In this document: piece by piece, positions 56,030-64,000 of the stretch
Layout: each line of letters begins with the position of its first letter
How positions within the stretch are numbered: position 1 is the first letter of the stretch
From: Ampelocalamus luodianensis
Lineage: Eukaryota; Streptophyta; Magnoliopsida; Poales; Poaceae
Assembly (NCBI GenBank): GCA_036346255.1
Contig: CM070635.1
Coordinates: 47,643,715 to 47,707,714, forward strand
DNA: 64,000 bases
Reading direction: 5' to 3'
The notes under the pieces: model-generated
Told to the model about the DNA's origin: nothing
Database searches by the model: none
The model's input: the letters and a program-made list of their open reading frames with translations, nothing else
Position numbers and translations under genes: made by a program

Positions 56030-57171
56030 ATCTTGTTCCACTTTGGTACAATGACTAAAAGGATCCAGTGCCACCTACTCATGTATGTTGCTATAGTCAT
56101 TAAATCTAAGTTCGTGTTGCGTATAAAGTACAAATAAAATTTGTATAGTAAGTAGTGAAGCACTTACCCCTGGTTGTAGGGCACAAGTATGTAGTCCTTG
56201 TCGTAGTGATCAAGCAACCCCTTCGTTATGTATTTCTGGACGTAGGATGCATCTTGGTTAATGCATTGCTCAGAGATCAACTGTGGGTCGAGGAAACCCA
56301 CCAGTTCTCGTGATCGTCGGGATTCTTGCATTATGTATCTATACATAAGCAATGAGTTATGACATTTATCAGCTTTGCGTGAATGTAGAACTTGATTGTA
56401 CACATTTACAGTGTCCAGCATCGTAGAAGTGAGGCGTCGAGGGCGAATAGTTCAAATAAGTCATCAATGCCCACGACGAAGTAGCCCAGCTTGTGGAGGA
56501 AATGGTTCTCTGTGAAGCTGATGGTGAATCCAGTAGGCCGGTCTGTCCTCTCCTCGTCGGTCTGTCGCATGTACCAAGCATGCAAAGTCCCGCAACCCAA
56601 ACCAAGGTGGGGTAATATTGTGTCGGGGACCAACGACATTCCGAGGGAGAACGTCCTGGGCTTGTGAAGTGCCTTAATCTTCTTCGATTTGGTCTTAGCG
56701 CCTCGTGTGCTATTTGTCTTCTTGGAAGATGACTCGGCACGTTTTTCTTATTTCTTCGTCGTTGTCTCCACGGGAGCTGGTACAGAGGCATTCTGGTGCG
56801 GGGGTTGAGGTGGAGTTATCGGCATATGAGGGTTCAGGATCATTGTAGGTAGCCTGAAACACTTCCAACCATTGATGCGATCGTTCGAGAGTCGTCCAAG
56901 GAAGATCCTCCTGAGGAGCCAAGTAGAAAAGCGCTCATAGGTCCTCTTCTCTTGCTTTAGGGGTCTCGGCTTGGTTGACTTGGTCGCTCGCCACCTTGAT
57001 GTCGCATTCCAAGTGATGGTAATCCTTCTGCAGATGTGCAACGTCGTGCTCGAGGACTACACCGATGGCGAGGTTAACTCGCCGAAAGCTGCAAACCACC
57101 CAGAAGACATGGTGGAGGAGGTCATCTAGACGGCGCAACGTCACCATCACGTGTCCCAGCATAACCGCCAC
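56030..57171 (-). pseudogene. N-terminal part of the CACTA C protein and Ulp1 protease
   Basis: Minus-strand exons: a segment with GVVLEHDVAHLQKDYHHLEC (coiled-coil-like), a Pro-rich stretch (PPQPPHQNASVPAP), then TILPHLGLGCGTLHAWYM, SFTENHFLHKLGYFVVGIDD and ELFALDASLLRCWTL, ending at a donor-like junction. The next exons give VYNQVLHSRKADKCHNSLLM, RELVGFLDPQLISEQCINQD and MSRWHWILLVIVPKW (56093-56045), with the catalytic His in HW present. The retrotransposon is inserted a few codons later. The remainder, with an Asn in place of the catalytic Asp, is at 32443-32880. Confidence 0.72.
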
Positions 57172-57469
57172 TGGAGGAGGGAGGACACTGTTAAACAGTG
57201 TTCTTTCGCAGCTTCCGCCAGCATACGGCTGGTGAAGTGCTCGTGCAAGATGGTCAGGTAGGCCATCAATGCTGGTGTCAGGGGAGAAGAGTGGGAGCCA
57301 TTTCGTTTGTGCTTTTGAGAGTAGAGTGATGTGTGAGGAGTACGGTGGTGGATGATCTCATTTGTGCTTGAGAGTAGAGCGATGTGTGAGGAGTGCGGTG
57401 GTGTATGATCATTCTTATAAAACAAGGAGTAATGTTAGCGTAGGAGACGAAGAGACGCACAACCTATCT

Positions 57470-57700
57470 GTCATACAAAATTATCATAGGCAGTTTTTGT
57501 TAAGAACCATTTGTGAATTATCACAGACGTACTTCACAGAAGATTTTCAACATGAACCGTTTGTGATATTGACTCTTCACAGATGGTTTTTAACGCAACC
57601 AGTAACACAGAAGTGCGGTAAACTAAAATTGTCTGTGGTTGTATTTTATATTGACGGTTCTGGGGAACCATCTGTGATGAGACGTCTATTATAGCCCCTT
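57470..57700. repeat. right subterminal repeats of CACTA C
   Basis: Degraded copies of TCACAGACGG, TTCACAGATGGTT and ACCGTTTGTGA alternate, as in elements A and B. Fewer intact units than in element A. Confidence 0.8.
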
Positions 57701-57711
57701 TTGTAGTAGTG

Positions 57712-58990
57712 TCATTCGATTATGTTTACATGCGCATTCCAATGTGTCGTGTCTAAATTTTTTCGTTGTGTCCAGGTTGCTGTCAAACTCCAAATTCTTT
57801 TGGCATATGCACATTCGATGAACAAATGGATTGATGTCTCTTGATGGTTGTTACAAAGTGGACACCAGTAGTCATTGGGTATGTGACGGACTACTAGTAT
57901 GTCTACCGTTGGTAGCCGGTGTTGAGTGAGAAGCTGTGCAAAAATTTTACGTTTTTGCGGTGCCCATGGCTTCCATATGAAGCGTTCAAATGGTCTTGCG
58001 ACCGATCCCAGGAATTGAGCCACGTATGCTGATTTCGCTGTGTAATCCCCCGAAGGTGTCCATTTCTAGGTTATGTCATCTGGAATATCTGGCATTAGTA
58101 CAACCTGGCTAAGCATGATAAAAAGATTTACGAAATGCTCAGTTATCTTCCTTCTAAGATCAACAATCCATTTGCCACCGTTTAGCACCTCCTGAACCGT
58201 CCTGTTCTTCCTAGCTGCAATTTGGTAAAGGCTAGGTGCAACCTCGCACAAAGGCATGGAGTTTAGCCAGTCATCTTTCCAGAAGTTTGCCTTGGTGCCA
58301 TCTCCTAGCAATATTGTCATGGAGACTAAAAACAGGGTATAATCCACCTCCTAGCAATATTGTCATGGAGGCTAGAAATAGGGTATCATCCACCTCATCT
58401 ATCGGCAACCGCGTTCCATTCCATTGCTTCTCCGGTGCCTTCCATTGATACCACAACCAGCAAAGGCGCAGTACTCGGCTGAAAAAATTAGTTGAAGTAC
58501 TCCAAGACCTCCAATTTTTTTAGGCGACACACCGCACTCCAATTCACCCAGCATTTCTCCCCAGTGCATGAATCATCTCCGCTCTAAAACCATGCCCTCT
58601 GGTGCTTATCAATTCGTTTACGTTCCCATGTAGGAAGACCGGCCACCGTAAGTTGGTAGATTAGGATAGCTGTGAATATCGCCTTGAGAATTGTTAGCTT
58701 CCCAGCTCTCGATAGCATGCTCCCTTTGTAGCCTGCCAGTCTCACTTCAACCTTGTCTATCAGGGGTTGGAGTTGCACCCTTCTAAGTTTGCGTAACGAG
58801 AGTGGTAAACCAAGTTACTTGCATGGCAGGTATTTCCGAGCAGCGGGGAAATTTATGAGGATATCATCCAGATCAAGTGCTTGGCAGCGGATAGGTATGA
58901 CAACACTCTTGTTGATGTTTATCTTAAGCCCTGTGATTTCGTCGAACACCCGAAATAGTTCATTTAATACTTCTGTTGAGGAACCGTCGC
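57712..58990 (-). pseudogene. L1-type LINE fragment: RT end and zinc-binding region
   Basis: Minus-strand reading: FRVFDEITGLKININKSVV, FPAARKYLPCKXLGLPLS-like block, VEVRLAGYKGSMLSRAGKLT and IYQLTVAGLPTW (58790-58610). Next come WLNSMPLCEVAPSLYQIAAR and the zf-RVT block FERFIWKPWAPQKRKIFAQL ... WCPLCNNHQETSIHLFIEC (57990-57800). The order is right for one L1-type ORF2. Upstream it is cut by a copia LTR (58991), downstream by CACTA C at 57711. A 46-bp segment is tandemly duplicated at 58304-58397. Confidence 0.85.
58304..58397. repeat. 46-bp tandem duplication in the LINE
   Basis: CTAGCAATATTGTCATGGAG followed by an A/G-rich stretch, AGGGTAT(A/C)ATCCACCTC, occurs twice in direct succession with three base changes. 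It is responsible for a frame change in the LINE reading. Confidence 0.85.
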
Positions 58991-59246
58991 TGGTGAGTCC
59001 AGTCCGAGCGATAACCTCGTAGACAAACTCAGAATCGTAAGAACAATGCATGTACACAAGAACAGAAACAAGAGATAGAACACAGAGATGTAGGGGGACG
59101 TCTTGCTTCTCTTTATTCCTTTATCCATCGATCAATCCTTTACAATGAATAGCACCCCCTATTTATAGGCTACGATCCTGCTAGGGTTTGGGATGGGGCG
59201 CCCACTAATGGGCCGACTGCAGGGTCAGGCCTATGGTTTCCCAACA
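58991..59246 (-). repeat. 3' LTR of a Ty1/copia element
   Basis: On the minus strand it starts TGTTGGGAAACC and ends GGACTCACCA, 256 bp. It is preceded by the purine tract CAAGGGGGAG, the plus-strand primer of the element. A CTATAAATAG-like TATA box (59158-59168 on the minus strand) is present. It interrupts the LINE RT. The upstream LTR and the matching GTCGC duplication would lie beyond the right end of the window. Confidence 0.85.
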
Positions 59247-59519
59247 CTCCCCCTTGGGCACCCATCCTTCATGTCCATGTCTCGTCAAAACTCCATAAAA
59301 ACCCAGTGGGAAAAATTTGGAGAAAGAGTACATGATACACGTTCTGCTGTGATGCATGAATTGCCTCATTAAAAACCTTAGCCGAGAAACTTCAGGAAAA
59401 CTCGTCAAGGGAAAAAGAGTACAATCCACCCAATTTCATTTAATCTCCTGGATTTATTCTTTGGGTACTCGATCTTCATGATCAAGCTTTAATAATGAGT
59501 TCGTGAAGGTTCTCCCCCT

Positions 59520-59761
59520 GAATTCTGCACTTCTAAGTCTCATCATTCCAATTCACGTATGCATCTTTCAAAGCTAGACGCTGGAAGTGACTTAGTGAAT
59601 AAATCTGCAAGATTCTCACATGACTCAGTATGCAGTACTTTGATTACGTTCATCTTTTGCAATTCAAGAGCATAGAAGAACTTAGGGTTGATATGCTTTG
59701 TGAGAGGATTCTTCACATAACCCATCTGTACTTGTGCAACACAAGCTGCATTTATCTTCAT
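59520..59761 (-). pseudogene. copia RNase H C-terminal end
   Basis: The frame holds HINPKFFYALELQKMNVIKV, then EN-L-ADLFTKSLPAS and FERCIREL. The ADLFTK-LP motif is the conserved end of copia RNase H. The upstream catalytic part (59770-60180) is degraded. It is followed by the purine tract and 3' LTR as expected. Confidence 0.8.
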
Positions 59762-60169
59762 AGATAATAGTGGGGGTTAGAGCGGTATTCAATCCACATG
59801 ACTGCTGGACGTGGTGAATCATCCGTCGAAGCCAAACACAATCTTTGTAAGGCCTTGTACAAGGCCAAGTGGCTCGTCGAAGTCAATACAAGATATTTTT
59901 TAGACGATTTTCATGGAATTGCAGTTCCACCACATAGGAGTTCATAGTCTGTTTGCGATTTAGCTGTATGCGGGTCCTACAGGTACCCGTCATCTACATT
60001 GTCATACATAGTTAGGTCTTGGTTCTTTCTGTAGAACAAACTAGATTCTTTGCTTCTTTGGAGGTATCGGAAGATGTCTTTTATTCCCTGCCAATGCCTT
60101 TGGTAGGTTCTGCACTATACCTTGCTAGTAGGATCACGGCAAATACAATGTCCGTTCTAGTACAATTTG

Positions 60170-61560
60170 CTAAATACATTAGTGCTTCTATTGCACTTCA
60201 GGTGTGGAATTCGGTCCCGGACTTCCTCCCCTCTTCTTTAGGTCATGCGGTCTTTGTCTTGCGCAAAGATCTCCGACCATTGGCACTTTCAAAGGATATG
60301 CCTTTGCAAAGTCGAACCTTTCTAACACCTTCTGAGTGTAGGCTGACTGATGCACTAATATCCCTTCAGGGGCATGCTCAAGCTGCAAGCCTAAGCAATA
60401 TTTGGTTTTACCCAAACCTTTCATTTGGACTCGACTCGGTAAGAGCTTGCTTTCTTAATATCCTTCGTGGTTCGATGATATTCGATCATCTTCATACACC
60501 GAGATTATACAAAATCCATTCGGGATCGTCGTATAAATACACATAGATTATTCTCATTGTTCGTGTAGTCTTTCTTGCATAGAAAGTCGCCTGCCGTTTA
60601 TACCACATTCTGCCTGATTGCTTAAGTTCGTACAATGACTTTCTCGAGTTTCACACTGTACATATTTTTATTTGCTCTGTTTTGATTCGGGACGTTGATA
60701 CATTCTGTATCTTCATATAAATATCCGAATCAATATTTCATAAAGGTATCTTTGTACCCCATCCATCAATTTCACTTCTAACTTCAAGTTCACTACCATT
60801 GAGATAAATATTTAAAGGAGTTCCGCCATGACCGGGAATAGGTTTCTTCATAATCATCTTACGGGCGTGCGGTGAAACCTTGTGCAACAAGTCTTGCTTC
60901 TTTTATTTCTCTTTCGAACAAATACCCACTTATGCCTGCGGGTGCACAAGAGGAGGCGTGCGCTTACGTGCCCAAACGTCTTTCTTTTATTCGAGAGAAT
61001 AATTCAGTTTCTATTGCCTTCTTCCAATCTTCTCAATCGATCTTTTCTCTCATTCAATGAGCAATGCGAGCTCTGGATCAAGATCGTTGATTGTGGCAAT
61101 TTTCTTTGTAAAATAAATGTCGACATTGGCTGTTGTCATATTCAAAGATTCTCCTGAGGTCATAAAGTTTATAGCTATTTCTTCAAGGGGCGATTCTTCT
61201 AATGCTTCTATTTGCTTACCGCTGCTTCCAATTGCGGGCAAGTCCTTTAGTTTTTCACTCCGATGTGTGCGCACATCCATCCATGCCGATGTCTCCTTCA
61301 TGGGGATGTTCAATTCAGTATGCCTTTTACAAGGTTCCATACCGATGTCGAGTCTCAACTGCGGCTCCCTTCCGTTCGGGAACTTCGGTGATCGGCTGTG
61401 CCAAGTCCCTCTTGTACTTTTCCACCAGGCGTCCCCGGTTACTTCGGATTCGAGGGACCGGAGTTCTCGTCCTTTTATTATGAGGCCTCTGGACGGGATT
61501 AGGGATACCTTCAATGGTATTTCAACCCTCTCCGGTGCATTGCTTGCAGGCAAATGCTAC
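60170..61560 (-). pseudogene. copia reverse transcriptase and linker
   Basis: MKGLGKTKYCLGLQLEHAPE, GILVHQSAYTQKVLERF (60424-60330) is the conserved RT C-terminal region of copia elements (usual M-x-D-L-G-x-x-x-x-x-L-G-x-Q). Further up, 61553-61050 encodes the linker between integrase and RT: VEIPLKVSLIPSRGLIIKGR, KEAS-like repeats and SGESLNMTTANVDIYFTKKI, NDLDPELALLIE. The catalytic YVDD region (about 60480-60520) is present only in degraded form (DDPEW / IHYLYVYEDD-like). Multiple frameshifts. Confidence 0.7.
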
Positions 61561-61609
61561 TTATTCACGCTCTTCAAATCACTAAAGTAATCGGCGGTTG
61601 ATTCGCTAA

Positions 61610-61880
61610 TACTTGCAAATCAATTATCTTCTGGACTTCAATTGTCTTCTAGACTTCAATTCAATTATCTTCTGGACTGCAATTATCTTCTGGACTTCTC
61701 TATTTGCTTCACTAGTGCGCGGGTCATATGCATAGATTTCAATTATCTTCTGGACTTCAATTGTCTTCTAGACTTCAATTATTTCCCGACATTATCATCA
61801 AGGGTTGATTTCCTCCCCCTAATGACGGGAAACTAACCTCATCTATTGTACTTCAAATGTCTTCTAGACTTCAATTATGG
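61610..61880. repeat. short tandem repeats TCTTCTGGACTTCAATTA
   Basis: About ten imperfect copies of CTTCAATTATCTTCTGGA / CTTCAATTGTCTTCTAGA with an 18-20-bp period, in two clusters (61620-61705 and 61735-61880) separated by unique sequence. They lie in the integrase-RT linker of the copia element and look like slippage amplification of a coding segment. Confidence 0.85.
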
Positions 61881-62460
61881 GGCATTATGCAAATCTCCAG
61901 TCATAGGGTCCAAATACTTGATTATGGATGATGTTTCATAACCAACGTATATCCCAGACTTTCGGAGAAGACCCAATGCAGTTCGCTGCGGTGGTGGTAT
62001 AGGTATATACCCTTGCAGCCAAACCTGCGAAGATGAGAAGTTTTCGGTGCTGACCCTTACGCTAGTTGCATAGGTGGATGGATGTTATAGGCCGACGGTC
62101 TAAAAATGATGAGAGTTGCTGCGGGCAGGACTGCGTGTCCCCAACATGTAGTTGGTAAATTACAATTCTTCAAAGTTCTGCTAGTCCATTATGGGTGCGG
62201 ATGTGCGGTATATAATGCTCAACTTTAATTCCCATTTTCATACAATAATCATCAGATACCTTCGGAGTACATTCTCCGGCGTTGTCCATTCAGATGGACT
62301 TCACATGATGATCAGGGAAATTATTTTTTCAATTGTTAATTATCTGCGAGATTTAGCTTTGCAAAAGCATGATTTCTCATAGACAATAAACATACGTGCG
62401 ACCATTCCGAGGAAGCATTGATGAGCACTATAAAATACCTAAAATGACCCTTACAGGGGC
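61880..62460 (-). pseudogene. copia integrase core
   Basis: Minus-strand reading gives a D-N-A-G-E motif (MDNAGECTPK at about 62310, second catalytic Asp region), DDYCMKMGIKVEHYIPHI, then NGLAE with the catalytic Glu, and a C-terminal part with CWGHAVLPAATLI, SHLRRFGC and SGIYVGYETSSIIKYLDP. This is the conserved path of copia integrase. Stops occur immediately before MDNAG and after NGLAE. Confidence 0.75.
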
Positions 62461-62648
62461 TATATAGGACCGCAAAAGGTCTCCTGGATACGGTCCAGGA
62501 ATGCAGGGACTTCATCCTTCGCTTTCAGAGGAGAAGGTCTAGTAATTAATTTCCTGGTGGCACATGCAGGGCACACAAAATCTTCCAGATTTGGGAAATT
62601 CTTTATATTCATATTATGTCCCTGTGAATTGTTAATTATATCTCTCAT
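62460..62648 (-). pseudogene. copia gag-pre-integrase zinc region
   Basis: NIKNFPNLEDFVCPACATRK followed by LITRPSPLKAKDEVPAF and ETFCGPI. C-P-A-C-x-x-x-K is the second half of the H-x-H...C-x2-C integrase zinc finger of plant copia elements, and the C-G-P-I end leads into the first catalytic region. Open over its length. Confidence 0.8.
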
Positions 62649-62649
62649 T

Positions 62650-63540
62650 ATCCTAAGACCTAGGCGGCATAATCTATCATGCCAGAGATAGATAAGTTCA
62701 GAGCTTCTAAATACTGATTTTCAAGGCGGATAGGTTGCAGTGCCTTAATATTAGTGTAGTATAGCCCAATTTCATATGAAAGAAGATATTCTAATGCTAT
62801 TTTTCACTTTCTTCACGCTTTGTAATGAGCAGGTATTCTGTACCATACTCTTCTTCAGTCTCTACACGGAAACTGTTAGCGCAAATATCCTTGAGAGTTC
62901 TAGTCGATTCTGGGTACAACAAGTCTTCTTCAATGACCAAAGTTGTGCCCATTGGGAGTATAATTGTGGCCCTTCCTGAGCCTATTATACAAGTATCGCT
63001 GCCTGCGATTGTCGTAAGACTACCAGCATTCTTGCTGATCGACTTGAAAAATTTCCATTTCTCTCAGGATGGTATTTGTTGTGCCGCTACATGCTAAGCA
63101 CACTTCCTCCAAAGGGCACCACACGTGTTCTAATATAATGTACTTTATTAATATGTAGCAGAAAGCAAGCAACACATAAATAAAATACTTCAGATATCAG
63201 AACGTAACTTGCTATTATAAAGACGGGAAAATAAGTCTTGCAGGACTCATAATAAGAATTTAATGTTTTACTCTGCTAGAGTTTGCAACTATTATTCAAT
63301 AATTCAAAGTTCTGCTTCAATTACAAACTGCAAATTTCTATAAAAGATCCAAGTGCAATGCGTGCATTAGATCGAATCGGCGAAGTATTCAGGAACTTCT
63401 GCCTCAATCGTCTCCATGCGCGATCTTCTCCTTTTGGGTAGCTACAGCTGCGGCCGCTGCGATATCCAAAGGAGGGATGATGGGGCTGTTATAGGGCTGT
63501 CCACATTCATAAGTGCAACTAATGGATGTGAATCCTCTGT
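62650..63540 (-). pseudogene. degraded copia gag C-terminus and protease region
   Basis: No continuous frame. Minus-strand stretches such as the Cys-rich CSGTTNTILRE-like block near 63070 and the VLDSGASSHI-like neighbourhood expected for the protease are heavily mutated. I place the protease here by position between gag and the zinc region. No independent gene is seen on the plus strand. Confidence 0.4.
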
Positions 63541-63542
63541 GC

Positions 63543-63875
63543 CTACAATGGCGAGGTGTGCCTCATGCTATTATCTGCCCTTCTTCTTAGACTGGAAAGC
63601 ATCAATAACGTGCGACGCACTACCTTACCCTTCTTGCTCCTCTCATTCGTGAGAGGTTTCATCACCTTGTAGCTGCTAGCAGTGGCTTCATGGCCAACAT
63701 TGCTACTAGGTGGTTGCGAGATGAAGTTCTTTCTTAGAATATCATCTTGAGTTTCTGCAACTTGCATAATGTCAATTAATTCGGCATACTTCATGTAGCC
63801 GTCTTGACGATAGTTGCTTGCGGATTGCACCGCGTTCGGGTGAAAGGTAGAGAGTCTTCTCAATCTTCTGCTCAT
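63543..63875 (-). pseudogene. copia gag remnant
   Basis: The frame contains NYRQDGYMKYAELIDIMQVA and ETQDDILRKNFISQPP, then a Lys/Arg-rich end. Y-x-x-Y-x-x-L-I-x-x-L/M-x-x-A-E-x-x-D/N-x-x-L-x-x-N is the conserved end of plant copia gag before the zinc knuckle. Upstream gag runs off toward 64000 (IYNRF-, KEQ-like residues at 63900). The CCHC knuckle is not recognised. Confidence 0.7.
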
Positions 63876-64000
63876 CCGTGATTACATTACCACAGAATTG
63901 AAGACTGTTATAAATTCTGTACAAATTATGACCATCTTTGGTCGATGCTTTGAACTACTAGTTCGTGATGCCAGTATCTTCATATTCATGCAAAAAGTTC

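Larger units (their letters stand above)
32053..57711 (-). mobile_element. CACTA (En/Spm) DNA transposon C, split by a 23-kb retrotransposon
   Basis: Left end CACTACTACAGAAAGG with TCACAGACGGTT repeats (32075-32390), and right end TTTTGTAGTAGTG with the same repeats (57470-57690). The Ulp1-like gene continues on the minus strand across the inserted retrotransposon, which shows that both ends belong to one element of about 2.5 kb net. Unlike elements A, B and the Pack-CACTA, the 3-bp flanks do not match (AAT on the left, TCA on the right): the right flank is LINE sequence and the left flank is unrelated DNA. Confidence 0.82.
58991..64000 (-). mobile_element. Ty1/copia retrotransposon, 5' part beyond the window
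   Basis: Minus-strand order: gag remnant (63875-63543), gag-pre-integrase zinc region, integrase, RT, RNase H, purine tract, 3' LTR. The order gag - integrase - RT - RNase H is that of Ty1/copia, opposite to gypsy. Coding parts are broken by many stops and frameshifts, so the copy is old. It is inserted in the LINE fragment to the left. Confidence 0.85.

Noticed and set aside
1..64000. tRNA, rRNA or snRNA genes
   Set aside because: No cloverleaf with A and B box spacing and no rRNA block was recognised by eye. A tRNAscan or Rfam search would settle this.

Overview
The window is a densely nested stretch of transposable elements from a plant nuclear genome, almost certainly a grass (Poaceae). 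Evidence for this is the Ty3/gypsy elements with very long LTRs, a Tat-type gypsy with two RNase H domains and an antisense gene, En/Spm (CACTA) elements with TCACAGACGGTT subterminal repeats that carry Ulp1-like proteases, L1-type LINE remnants, Stowaway-like and Mutator-like MITEs, GC-rich plant-style coding remnants with GT-AG introns, and no operon-like organisation. I found no intact host gene. The host-derived coding sequence I can name is a set of gene fragments captured inside one CACTA element.

Layout. 1-1275: possible 3' end of a plant gene, then unassigned DNA. About 1276-23385: a decayed gypsy element in + orientation with about 2.5-kb LTRs. It is broken by an antisense LTR fragment, by CACTA element A (4591-9871), by CACTA element B (13251-16794), and, inside its 3' LTR, by a 4.1-kb solo-LTR-like insertion (17465-21540). 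23430-27807: a minus-strand LINE reverse transcriptase interrupted cleanly by a Pack-type CACTA (23715-26863) that carries pieces of an NAD(P)H:quinone oxidoreductase gene and four exons of a SYP2-type syntaxin gene. 28370-29530: a second LINE fragment. 29531-32052: the least repetitive stretch, with two MITEs that have clear target-site duplications.

32053-57711: CACTA element C, the third member of the Ulp1-bearing family. Its protease gene is split by a 23-kb Tat-type gypsy retrotransposon (32881-56029, minus orientation). That retrotransposon reads, on the minus strand, 5' LTR, gag, protease, RT, RNase H, second RNase H, integrase, then three consecutive tandem arrays with about 70-bp units, then a plus-strand gene with intron-like breaks that runs antisense to the element, then the 3' LTR. 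The antisense gene is itself interrupted by three LTR insertions (34266-39494, 40303-43589, 44339-46193). 57712-58990: a third LINE fragment. 58991-64000: the 3' part of a minus-strand Ty1/copia element that runs off the window.

The order of insertion can be read from intact target-site duplications: host or LINE or gypsy first, CACTA into those, Tat gypsy into CACTA C, long solo LTRs into the Tat element. Most element genes carry stops or frameshifts and should be treated as pseudogenes. The points most worth follow-up are the two-gene Pack-CACTA, the intron-bearing antisense gene of the Tat element with its adjacent dyad-rich arrays, the independent loss of protease active-site residues in the three CACTA copies, and a shared palindromic block in the long LTRs.
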